A stretch of 64,000 nucleotides of DNA from Acanthopleuribacter pedis (GTDB lineage: Bacteria; Acidobacteriota; Holophagae; Acanthopleuribacterales; Acanthopleuribacteraceae): assembly GCF_017377855.1 (NCBI RefSeq), contig NZ_JAFREP010000038.1:32431-96430 (forward strand), given 5' to 3'. Positions 51,401 through 58,410 of the stretch are shown here, one piece after another; the first letter of the stretch is position 1, and each line of letters begins with the position of its first letter. A model generated the notes under the pieces. It was not told the origin of the DNA. It saw only the letters and a program-made list of their open reading frames with translations, and did not search any database. The position numbers and the translations under genes are program-made.

Positions 51401-52374
51401 CAAAGGTTGCCCAGAGCGTCTTCCTCGATTAACTGGGCGTGCACATCGCCTGGCAACATGGCGTTTTGCCAGCTTCTGCCGTCGAAGAAGAGGACCATGC
51501 CGTTGTGGCCCACCGCATAACCGCGGTCGGGGGCCTGAATGCACAGATCGCTAATCGGGCCGCGTGTGGGGAGGTCGTGCCAACTGGTCCACTTGCCGCC
51601 GTGGTAGCGGGCCACCGCGGATTCGGCGGCGAGCCACAAGGCCCCGTCCCGGTCAACGTGCTGGCGGTTAAAAATCAGTGTTTCCATGTCGCGGGGGAGA
51701 TCCAGCATCGCCCATTCGCCGTCGCGGTATTCGACGACAAGTCCGTTGCTCCCGGAAGCAAAACCGTGGCTGGGACTGGTTAGGGTGACATTGAGGAAAT
51801 TCATTTTTTGCAATTCGCTCAGGGGTAACGCGGCGGCGCGTTTGTTGGGTTTGGCTTGGAAAACCTTGAACCCGGTTTTGTCCAGACGCATGATGCGACG
51901 GTTGTTACCCACCAGAAACCCCAGATTCGCATCGACCATCGCCATACCTTGCGGCCACAACCCGCTTTTTACAATGGGCCGGGCTTGCCAGGTGTTGCCG
52001 TCGAAATGCCAGATGTCGAAGTGTTGGCGTGGGTCGCCGTTTTCGGTATACGGGGCAAAAGGAACCACCCAACAGTGGTCTTGCCCGTCAACCGCCAGAA
52101 CATACGAACGTTTGGTGGTGACCGGAAAGTCGGTGCGCGGTCGCCAGCGCCGACCGTCGAAAAACCACAAGCTGTGCCGTGTTGGCTTGTTGAACACCCC
52201 GCCGAGCCAGCCGCGGCCTTGGCTGTCAAACACCATGCTCGTTTTCCAGCCGGACACGTCGGCCTCGCCGTAGACGTACCAATCCGTGGGGCGGTTGGGC
52301 AACGCCTGAAGCGGCGGCACCACGATGAGGCACAGCAACCACGTGTGCAAGAGGATGGGGCGGAAAATGCTCAA
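48415..52374 (-). CDS. Receptor serine/threonine kinase with propeller and FG-GAP sensor
   Basis: About 1319 residues. TTG 52372-52374 (GGAG nine bases upstream) gives a clean signal sequence (MSIFRPILLHTWLLCLIVVPPLQA); TTG 52401 is the alternative. Residues ~30-340 are a two-component-regulator-like propeller; ~350-700 hold FG-GAP/VCBS repeats with calcium-loop motifs (DLDGDGDLDLYQI, DLDGDGDLDALDQG, DFDVDGDLDIL, DLDHDGDLDLIGLE). Two to three membrane segments follow (LKLLLFFTCIGLTNRFL; FPLYGLIALATTAYTA). The cytoplasmic kinase (~908-1185) has GEGGMGVVY, VALKTF, HRDLKAEN, DFGLS and APEQ. The layout is periplasmic sensing to cytoplasmic phosphorylation. Divergent from the CsgG-like gene. Confidence 0.9.
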   Translation of the reverse strand: MSIFRPILLHTWLLCLIVVPPLQALPNRPTDWYVYGEADVSGWKTSMVFDSQGRGWLGGVFNKPTRHSLWFFDGRRWRPRTDFPVTTKRSYVLAVDGQDHCWVVPFAPYTENGDPRQHFDIWHFDGNTWQARPIVKSGLWPQGMAMVDANLGFLVGNNRRIMRLDKTGFKVFQAKPNKRAAALPLSELQKMNFLNVTLTSPSHGFASGSNGLVVEYRDGEWAMLDLPRDMETLIFNRQHVDRDGALWLAAESAVARYHGGKWTSWHDLPTRGPISDLCIQAPDRGYAVGHNGMVLFFDGRSWQNAMLPGDVHAQLIEEDALGNLWILGDGKIYKNTDAGPPKLRAIQTPQAIPFYPSKNHLNMVDANGDERLDLVIADDQSLMAYPNDGLGLYGSPEKLWHLNGQGAVTHGLPAFLFDGNLPEWLVITNLPDTNPLLASGNLGYKVLQNDIAATERSALPDINKVLDLDGDGDLDLYQIQPINTSANHRLVENRNGRMVPLPADTLPATSAFLVWGDLDGDGDLDALDQGFSRETTIAYRNDGHFTFTPFADSIGMEGSTGYGYGSFLLVDFDVDGDLDILSVRDRLEAWQNDSRGFFTKAEERFPNIPLKPDSFGQIVNLGDLNHNGFPEISLALHSTGAHYLLTRTQRGDWVNVADQMLVRPPDAFFPGVDLDHDGDLDLIGLENSRLTFYENQIQGDRAITITLIGPPQNRAAMGADIRLYREHPNGRVDLVGTRAVEAVNHHGWGHSLDRRHHLATPHEGPHRLEVRFNGRLHQSVAEVMPGQHITLQAHPPIVDGLHTLMYRIQLSPRFARLWLEALKLLLFFTCIGLTNRFLVRRKATPLSYPFRALIMAVFPLYGLIALATTAYTAPVQLAAVALYSALIAGAALVECGLPAWYRAHFIGPYKILGIVGEGGMGVVYRARDVVRGRIVALKTFPAELTSDREVRKRFQREAAILKSLQHPNIVPVFETGEFDGRGFIAMELLQGVTLKRIVAEQKQINWRTSLDIFTAIAKALDYIHQQGIQHRDLKAENIFIIHETMFQSPAWRTSSREIASLVSGRLKSDQIKLMDFGLSRHRGTKTLTRGGGLIGTLAYLAPEQIIHRRGDFRSDIYSFGVLMYETVAGRLPYSGSHEISLIGNIRKGAVLALTDTVPELPQPLAQIIMKSLAFSPDQRFSDAQSLYEALADFQEQSRGGAFDQTLINIAPTTGLAAQPPKAVAPPAVTPPASPAPTPESDWPAAVRDQTGQWRAHFLRAKELHAARNLHEAHLAMCECIDDLEKVTVDLSEDHWETYAREFEVEEVMGFMERLNLESG

Positions 52375-52510
52375 GTTGGCGGGCTCCGGCAAGCAGGACA
52401 AGGTCTTTCGTGGCGGGGCGGCTAGACCGCGCCCTTTGTAAAAGGGGTATTAGCAAGGTGTTTGCCGGAATCCGAATGGAGGTCGCGGCACCGTCGGTTT
52501 CGTTCTGTGA

Positions 52511-52539
52511 TTGCGATGCGCCTCGCGCGGCATTATGAT
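52511..52539 (+). promoter_or_regulatory. Candidate sigma-70 promoter of the CsgG-like gene
   Basis: TTGCGA (52511-52516) and TATGAT (52534-52539) separated by 17 bases, matching 4/6 and 5/6 consensus positions. The start codon is about 33 bases after the predicted transcription start. Confidence 0.55.
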
Positions 52540-52577
52540 GCATGGTATACCGAATGATCAATTGCAAGGAGGCAACG

Positions 52578-53537
52578 ATGGTTGTTGAAACGCACCAATC
52601 ACGCGTTTCATTGCTGTCCGCGTGCGCACGATGGGGATGGATGTGTTTCTTGATGCTCCCGTTTGTGACACACGTTCAAGCACAAGGCGGGCTGCGGTAT
52701 ACGGTGCAAGTGAGTGATTTTGAAAATCGCGCCGGGGCCAGTGCTCGGTGGAACCTGGGCGATGCCTGGGATGCGGTTCTCACCGAACGACTGAATAACT
52801 CGGGCCACTTTATCGTAATCGCTACCGCGGATATGCGCAACCGGGCAATGGACGAGCAGGATTTGGCGCAATCCGGCAGGGTGGTCACCGGCGATAAAAC
52901 GGCCAAAACCGGGCTCATGACGCCCGCCCAACTCATCATTAAAGGAACCATCGATTCATTTGACGATGGGACCTCCGGTAAAGGTGCCAATGCACGGGTT
53001 CAGGGCATCGGTTTACGCTTTAAGGGCGGGGCTTCGATCATTTCGGGAACGGTGTCGCTTGTGGATGTGACAACCGGTCAGGAGATCGCCTCGCACCGGT
53101 TCGAAGAAAAAGTACGGCAGGCCGGCGTGCGGGTGACCGTGCAGGACGTTGATTATGCGGGCGATTTTGATGCCTTTAAGAAAACACCTGCCGGTCGCGT
53201 GATTGCGAAAGCCTGCGATAATGTGATCGCCTTCTTAAAAGATCGTCTCCCTTCAATTACCTGGCGCGGAAAAGTGATTAAAGCGCGTGGCGAAACGATT
53301 CTGATCAACCGCGGCACCCGCGAAGGGGTTTCCGTCGGCGACATTTTACGCGTTGGTTTTGTTGAAGAAATTCGCGATCCCGACACCGGGGAACTTTTGG
53401 ACCAGGACTTGGTGTCCAAGGGTTTTCTTCGCGTTACCCGTGTCAAAGAAAAAATCAGTTATTGCGCGCCCCACGCTGAGAACGGCAAGAAACCCTACAA
53501 GGCGAAGGAAGGGCAGACCGTATTTCACCGGGAATAA
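52578..53537 (+). CDS. CsgG/HfaB-like secreted protein
   Basis: A 319-residue protein; ATG 52578 has AAGGAGG five bases upstream. A long N-region then WGWMCFLMLPFVTHVQAQ form a signal peptide. The mature start matches the CsgG family: YTVQVSDFENRAGASARWNLGDAWDAVLTERLNNSGHFIVI, then LIIKGTIDSFDDG, SGTVSLVDVTTGQEIASHRFEEKV. CsgG-type proteins form outer-membrane secretion pores, but distant members lacking a lipobox, as here, are common periplasmic proteins of unknown role. A C-terminal ~80-residue strand-rich extension (GKVIKARGETILINRGTREGVSVGDILRV) resembles a FlgT-C-type domain. Confidence 0.78.
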   Translation: MVVETHQSRVSLLSACARWGWMCFLMLPFVTHVQAQGGLRYTVQVSDFENRAGASARWNLGDAWDAVLTERLNNSGHFIVIATADMRNRAMDEQDLAQSGRVVTGDKTAKTGLMTPAQLIIKGTIDSFDDGTSGKGANARVQGIGLRFKGGASIISGTVSLVDVTTGQEIASHRFEEKVRQAGVRVTVQDVDYAGDFDAFKKTPAGRVIAKACDNVIAFLKDRLPSITWRGKVIKARGETILINRGTREGVSVGDILRVGFVEEIRDPDTGELLDQDLVSKGFLRVTRVKEKISYCAPHAENGKKPYKAKEGQTVFHRE

Positions 53538-53576
53538 GCAGCGATGGGTACCATGGCAGACATGGTGGGAGAAATC

Positions 53577-55097
53577 ATGGAAGACATCCGCTTTTTAGCG
53601 TCCGAATATACCGAATCCGGCGGATTTGAGCAGGCGGTCTATCATTATCGCGGCAGTGCCGCGCTGGGCTGGGAGGTTTCGCGCAACAAGCAAAAACGCT
53701 TGTCGCTCGGTCCTGGCTACGAGGCGGTTCGCGTGGAGCGGTGCGGCGTTTGCTCCACCGATTTGGCGCGACGTTTCCTGCCGTACCCTTTGCCTCAAGT
53801 GATCGGCCATGAAATGACCGGTTTCCACCGCGGCCGGCGGGTGGTGGTCGAAATCAACGCGTCCCACAAGAGCCGCAACCTAGAGGTGGACTGTCCCTTT
53901 TGCAGCAACGGTCTCGAAACCCAATGTCCCGAGCGTATTACCCTCGGAATAAATGAGTTGCCAGGAGGTTTTGGGGCCTGGGTGCTGGCGCCCGTGGGGG
54001 GGATTGTGGCCGTGCCGGAAGCGGTGGATCCGCTCGCCGCCGCCTTGGTGGAACCCTTTGCCGCCGCCCTGCACGGCGTGAAAGCATCCGCGCCGCGCGA
54101 CGGTGAAACCGTGGCCGTGCTCGGCCCACGCCGGCTCGGTCTGCTCACCGTTGCCGCCCTCGCCGCGTGGCGCGAACAGAGCGGCCGTCATTTCGAAATT
54201 CAGGCGCTTTCACGTCATCCCGCCTTGTTGGATGTGGCCAAACAGTTAGGTGCCGACAACGGCGTGGACCTCAACCAAGTGGACGCTACTGCGCTGGAAG
54301 GGCGATTCGACTTGGTGTTTGATACCACCGGGCGTCCCGCCGGCTTACGCGACGCGCTGACCATGGCCAAACGCGCCGTGCACCTCAAATCGACCCACGG
54401 TCGCGAGGTGATGGGTTTGGACCAGCTCACCGCGCTGGTGGTGGATGAGCTGACCTTATTGCCGGGTCGTCATCACCACCTGCATTTCCAGTGGCCGTTC
54501 CAGCGCCGCGAACGCGGCAACGTGCATATTTGGGTGTCGCCGTCCGTGCCGGACGCCGTGGTTGAAAGTGAACTCATGCAAACCGCCGTGTGCGGGGAAA
54601 CGCGGGTGTTCCATCGTTTGCCGGTTGAAAAGGCGTACGCACGACTCAAGCAAAGCCAGGCCGACTGGGCCGATTCCAAGCGGCGTTTTCCGAAGGGCGG
54701 CGACCTGCCGCGGTTTGACGCTGCCATCGTGGGAAGTTGGGACGAGGTTGACGCCGTGATTCGGCCGAACCCGGCCGAGGAGGTCGGTTTGGTACGGCCG
54801 CGTGGTGCCGTGCTGGTGTGGGCCGACGACCAGGTGCCGGCGGCGGATGCACCGGTTGCGCCCTTGCACCGCGCCCTGTGCGAGCGGGGCGTGGCCCTGA
54901 TGAGTAGCCGTTGTGGCGATTTCCGCGAGGCCGTCGCATTGTTGGCGGAGCAGCCGCAATTGGCGGAATCTCTGGTGCGTTTGATGGTGACCCATGTGTT
55001 TCCGGCCGATGATTTGGGACGGGCTTTTGAGGTTGCCGCGGACAGCGAACAGAGCATTAAAGTGCTGGTGAACGCCGGCATGGGCTTGGGTGCCTAA
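53577..55097 (+). CDS. MDR-family zinc alcohol dehydrogenase-like protein, enlarged
   Basis: A 506-residue member of the medium-chain dehydrogenase superfamily. ATG 53577 has GGGAG upstream; two earlier ATGs are possible. Catalytic-zinc region CGVCSTDLARRF and GHEM are present. The structural-zinc lobe reads CPFCSNGLETQC, with only three of the four usual cysteines. The nucleotide-binding turn is LGPRRLGLL rather than GxGxxG. The length exceeds the family norm (~340-360) by ~150 residues: an extra segment lies between about 300 and 430. The C-terminus (HVFPADDLGRAFEVAADSEQSIKVLV) is typical. Substrate unknown. Confidence 0.82.
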   Translation: MEDIRFLASEYTESGGFEQAVYHYRGSAALGWEVSRNKQKRLSLGPGYEAVRVERCGVCSTDLARRFLPYPLPQVIGHEMTGFHRGRRVVVEINASHKSRNLEVDCPFCSNGLETQCPERITLGINELPGGFGAWVLAPVGGIVAVPEAVDPLAAALVEPFAAALHGVKASAPRDGETVAVLGPRRLGLLTVAALAAWREQSGRHFEIQALSRHPALLDVAKQLGADNGVDLNQVDATALEGRFDLVFDTTGRPAGLRDALTMAKRAVHLKSTHGREVMGLDQLTALVVDELTLLPGRHHHLHFQWPFQRRERGNVHIWVSPSVPDAVVESELMQTAVCGETRVFHRLPVEKAYARLKQSQADWADSKRRFPKGGDLPRFDAAIVGSWDEVDAVIRPNPAEEVGLVRPRGAVLVWADDQVPAADAPVAPLHRALCERGVALMSSRCGDFREAVALLAEQPQLAESLVRLMVTHVFPADDLGRAFEVAADSEQSIKVLVNAGMGLGA

Positions 55098-55211
55098 TTT
55101 TTTTTGTGAAAAAACTTGCTTATTGAACCTTTTAGGCACCACATTGTCTGTTGGGGTAGCCGACACATAAAAGGATTCGTCTGTCGGTGAGCAGTTGACC
55201 ACGGAGGGAAC

Positions 55212-55598
55212 ATGGAACTCAACGGACTTTCTTCGCAATCGCAATCCTTGCTAAACAGCTTGGCCGCGGGGGGCACCGATCAAACCGCGCAAACGGACAG
55301 TGAAGAAACCACGACGGTGACGCAACCTGAAGCAGACAGCGTGGAAATTTCCGAGGAAGCCGAGGCTCTGGACCAGCTTGACAGCGCATTGCCCTCGTTA
55401 ATCGCCGCCGACAATGCGACCTCGATCCTCTCCACGATTAATAACGGCGAAAGCAGCGGCACCACCAACTTGCTGAACCTCGCCAACGCCCAAGCGTTAA
55501 GTGAATCCCAATTGGGCCAATCCTCTGCTGAAGACGCCCTGAGCAGCGTCCAAAACAACGGAAGCAACGACAGTGATCTGTTGTCCCTGATTGGCTAA
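55212..55598 (+). CDS. Small acidic Ser/Asn-rich protein
   Basis: A 128-residue protein with GGAGGG before the ATG and a strong terminator after the stop, so it looks like a real, separately ended gene. It is rich in Ser, Gln, Asn, Glu and Leu (DSVEISEEAEALDQLDSALPSL) and has no cysteine, signal peptide or recognised domain. The composition suggests a disordered or secreted-by-other-route protein. Function unknown. Confidence 0.65.
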   Translation: MELNGLSSQSQSLLNSLAAGGTDQTAQTDSEETTTVTQPEADSVEISEEAEALDQLDSALPSLIAADNATSILSTINNGESSGTTNLLNLANAQALSESQLGQSSAEDALSSVQNNGSNDSDLLSLIG

Positions 55599-55641
55599 CC
55601 GCTTGCGCCTCGGGCGCGGCGCTCACATCCTCAGCCAAAAC

Positions 55642-55673
55642 AAAAAAAGCCCGGCGACCTGCCGGGCTTTTTG
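55642..55673. terminator. Strong bidirectional terminator
   Basis: AAAAAAGCCCGGC-gacct-GCCGGGCTTTTT: an 8-bp GC-rich stem with flanking A and T runs, 45 bases after the small acidic gene and 20 bases before the stop of the convergent iron-sulfur gene. Confidence 0.92.
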
Positions 55674-55691
55674 TTTTGGGTTCCGCGTTGG

Positions 55692-57728
55692 TTAGGCCAT
55701 GGCCTCCGCCACCAACTCGGCGATATCCTTGGTTTGGATCTCTTCTTCCTTGTTGTGGTGGGCCACACCGTCCGTCAGCATGATGGTGCAGTAGGGGCAA
55801 GCCGTGGCGATCACCTTGGGGTTCTTTTCCATGGCTTGGTCCACGCGGGTCACGTTGATGCGGGAACCGATGGTTTCCTCCATCCACATGCGCGCGCCGC
55901 CGGCACCACAGCACATCGACTTCTCGCGGTTCATGTCGAACTCGAGCGGGGTGTCCTTGGTGAGTTTGTTGATGATTTGGCGCGGTGCCTCGTATTCCTT
56001 GTTGTGGCGACCGAGGTAGCAGGGCTCGTGGTAGATCACGCGCTCAAAGTCGGCGTTGACCTTGATTTTGCCCTGGGCCAGCAATTGGTTGATCAATTGC
56101 GTGTGGTGAATGACCTCGTAGTTGCCGTTGAACTCGGGATACTCGTTTTTCAACGCGTTAAAGGCGTGGGGATCGCAGGTTACGATTTTGGTAACCTCGT
56201 ACTCGTTCAGCGTCTCCGTCAATTGCATCGCCAGCATTTGGAACAGCAGCTCGTTGCCCGCGCGGCGAACACATTCGCCGGTGGAGCCTTCTTCCGCGCC
56301 GAGGATGGCGAACTTAATGCCGGCCTCTTTGAGGATTTTCACAAAGGCTTTGGCGACTTTTTGGTTGCGCGAGTCAAAAGACTGCGCGGAACCCACGTAA
56401 AACAGGTAGTCGAGTTCCTTGACCTGCTCGGCGTCTTCAACGACCGGTACATCCAAGTCCTCGGCCCAGTCGCCGCGGGTATCGGAGTTCAGGCCCCAAG
56501 GGTTGCTCGCGCGTTCGTAGTTGTCGAAGGCGTTTTGCAGTTCCTCGGGAACCTCGGCGTCAATCATGACCTTGTACTGGCGCATGCGGTAGAACTTGCT
56601 CAAGTGCTCCAGTTCGATGGGGCAAGCCTGTTCGCAGTAACCGCAGGTGGTACAAGCCCACAGCGTGTCCTCGGAGATGACGTCGCCCACCAAAGGCGGT
56701 AATTCGTCTTCTTCGATTTGGTCGGCGTCTTTCAAGAGGGTGTCGCGGTGGTCCAAGAGGTGGTGTTTGATGCTGTCGTTGACCCATTTGAGCGACAAGG
56801 GTTTGTCGGTGAGGAACGTGGGGCAGGCGTCTTTACAGCGGCCGCATTCGGTACAGGTAAATACGTCGAGTGCGTCTTTCCACAACAGGTCTTTGGCCGT
56901 ATGGGCTCCGACCTTAAATTCGTCCTCATCGTCCTCGTCCTCCTCCTCTTCTTCCTCTTCCTCGTCGAAAAAGGCGCTGAGGTCGGCGGAGGGCACCTTG
57001 TTGAGCGGGCCCTGGGCGCTGAAGAACAGGGCGGGTAAGGCAGTCACAATGTGGAAGTGCTCGCCCATCGGCAGGATCACCAGGAACGCCAAAACCGTTA
57101 CCATTTGAATCAGGTAGGAGCCTTTGTAGAGGATCTCCAAGGTTTCGGGCGGAATGCCGGAAAAGGCCTTGCCGAGCGCGCCGCCGATAAAGGCAAAGGA
57201 CGCCTCGTGTGCCAAACCTTCGTTGGTATCCACGTAGAGCGCGAACTTAAAGCCGTCGTACAAGAAGTCGGTAACCATAATGGTCATGATCATGCAGAGG
57301 ATGACAATGGCTTCTTTGTTGGGTTCCAGACGTTTGGGTTTTAGGACGAAACGGCGGTAAAAGGAGTAAAGCACGGCCAAAATGACCGCGAACTCGATGA
57401 AGTCTTTAAAGGTGGCGTACAAACCGCCGATCAGGCCGGGGTACACGAAAAACTCGTCGTACGCGATGATGATCAACTGAATTTTGCGGAACAGCAGGGT
57501 GGTGAACCCGTAAAAGATGACGAAGTGCATGAGGCCGGGTTTGAGGTCCATGGACAACATGCGTTTTTGGAGAAAACCAAGATTAATGAGATTGGTGACA
57601 CGATCGCCAACATGATCCCAACGCACCGCGGGTTGCAGGGCTCGCACAATCGATAATTTCACAAATGAAAAGTACGTGAAGCCGATCAAACTCGCGGCGA
57701 GTAGAAGAGAAATGACTACAGGAAACAT
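55692..57728 (-). CDS. EtfD/FadF-like iron-sulfur membrane oxidoreductase
   Basis: A 678-residue protein. About six membrane helices occupy residues 1-235, followed by an acidic run of 16 Asp/Glu (254-269). Two [4Fe-4S] motifs, CTECGRCKDACP (291-302) and CTTCGYCEQACP (359-370), precede two CCG domains: HEPCYLGRHNKEY with SMCCGAGGARMW, and an earlier degenerate one. This is the heterodisulfide-reductase-related architecture of FadF/EtfD proteins that pass electrons from electron-transfer flavoprotein (fatty-acid oxidation) to menaquinone. No etfAB genes are in the window, so the assignment is by architecture. Confidence 0.82.
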   Translation of the reverse strand: MFPVVISLLLAASLIGFTYFSFVKLSIVRALQPAVRWDHVGDRVTNLINLGFLQKRMLSMDLKPGLMHFVIFYGFTTLLFRKIQLIIIAYDEFFVYPGLIGGLYATFKDFIEFAVILAVLYSFYRRFVLKPKRLEPNKEAIVILCMIMTIMVTDFLYDGFKFALYVDTNEGLAHEASFAFIGGALGKAFSGIPPETLEILYKGSYLIQMVTVLAFLVILPMGEHFHIVTALPALFFSAQGPLNKVPSADLSAFFDEEEEEEEEDEDDEDEFKVGAHTAKDLLWKDALDVFTCTECGRCKDACPTFLTDKPLSLKWVNDSIKHHLLDHRDTLLKDADQIEEDELPPLVGDVISEDTLWACTTCGYCEQACPIELEHLSKFYRMRQYKVMIDAEVPEELQNAFDNYERASNPWGLNSDTRGDWAEDLDVPVVEDAEQVKELDYLFYVGSAQSFDSRNQKVAKAFVKILKEAGIKFAILGAEEGSTGECVRRAGNELLFQMLAMQLTETLNEYEVTKIVTCDPHAFNALKNEYPEFNGNYEVIHHTQLINQLLAQGKIKVNADFERVIYHEPCYLGRHNKEYEAPRQIINKLTKDTPLEFDMNREKSMCCGAGGARMWMEETIGSRINVTRVDQAMEKNPKVIATACPYCTIMLTDGVAHHNKEEEIQTKDIAELVAEAMA

Positions 57729-58095
57729 ACTACCTCGCTCCGAAAAGGGTCGTGTTGCAAAAGCCGGCGGGGGAAGGGTACGGCTTGGTGGGGGTGTGGC
57801 CGGCGGCGCCGTGCCGTGGGTTGTGGGGTTGTTATAGGTAACTCATACCACAATCTCACCTAATCCCCGAGCGCTTTTCACGCATGGGAAAGGTGGTCGC
57901 CGGCCGAAAAGGCGGTTAACCGCTTGCGGAATTGGGGCGTTCCTCGACTGTCGCGCCGTCCATGGCCATGCCGCCCGGATTGCGGGGGCCCGACCCGGGA
58001 GGGTGGGGAAAATTTGAAACTGCACGACGGTTGGTCAAGAATCATCCTGCAGGTCAATCGCTCGGTAGGTGGTAAACGCATTCCAATCCGCATTC

Positions 58096-58150
58096 ATATT
58101 AAGGACTTGCGTGACCATGTGTCAAGGAGAATGCCGCAATGTGTCAAGGA
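58096..58150 (-). promoter_or_regulatory. Candidate promoter with duplicated -35 box
   Basis: On the minus strand an exact TTGACA (58125-58120) lies 18 bases before TAATAT (58101-58096). A second TTGACA, within a 12-base direct repeat (TCCTTGACACAT), lies 25 bases further upstream. Orientation is toward the iron-sulfur gene. Confidence 0.5.
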
Positions 58151-58307
58151 TAGGACCTTTTCCGCGCGAGAATGTTGGGATCGGTTGAATGTTGCGCCCT
58201 TGGGCTTTGTTCTTTCCTTGGGAACAATGCGCCGCTCGCACCGCCGGGGTTTCTCCCATACCGCGTCGCTTCCCGACGGTAGGCATTCGGTGGTGGTACA
58301 GTTTATT

Positions 58308-58373
58308 TCACCATCGCGATAGACCCCGAGGTAACAACGGAGGATTGTTGCCGGGGCGGTCTCGCGACGGTGA
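58308..58373. repeat. Long imperfect inverted repeat after the kinase-TPR gene
   Basis: Arms of about 30 bases (58308-58337 and 58345-58373) pair imperfectly: TCACCATCGCGATAGACCCC against TCACCGTCGCGAGACCGCCC in the reverse complement, closing on GTAACAA / TTGTTGC. It starts ~38 bases beyond the kinase-TPR stop. There is no T-run on the minus strand, so it may be a stem that protects the mRNA end rather than an intrinsic terminator. Confidence 0.6.
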
Positions 58374-58410
58374 CAACTTCACGGATGTCTGAATCAAGCA
58401 GGCGGCGGTT

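Larger units (their letters stand above)
57729..58410. other. Intergenic region upstream of the iron-sulfur gene
   Basis: About 680 bases without a credible gene. It contains a candidate minus-strand promoter (58096-58150) and a long inverted repeat (58308-58373). If that promoter drives the iron-sulfur gene, the untranslated leader would be about 360 bases. Confidence 0.5.
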
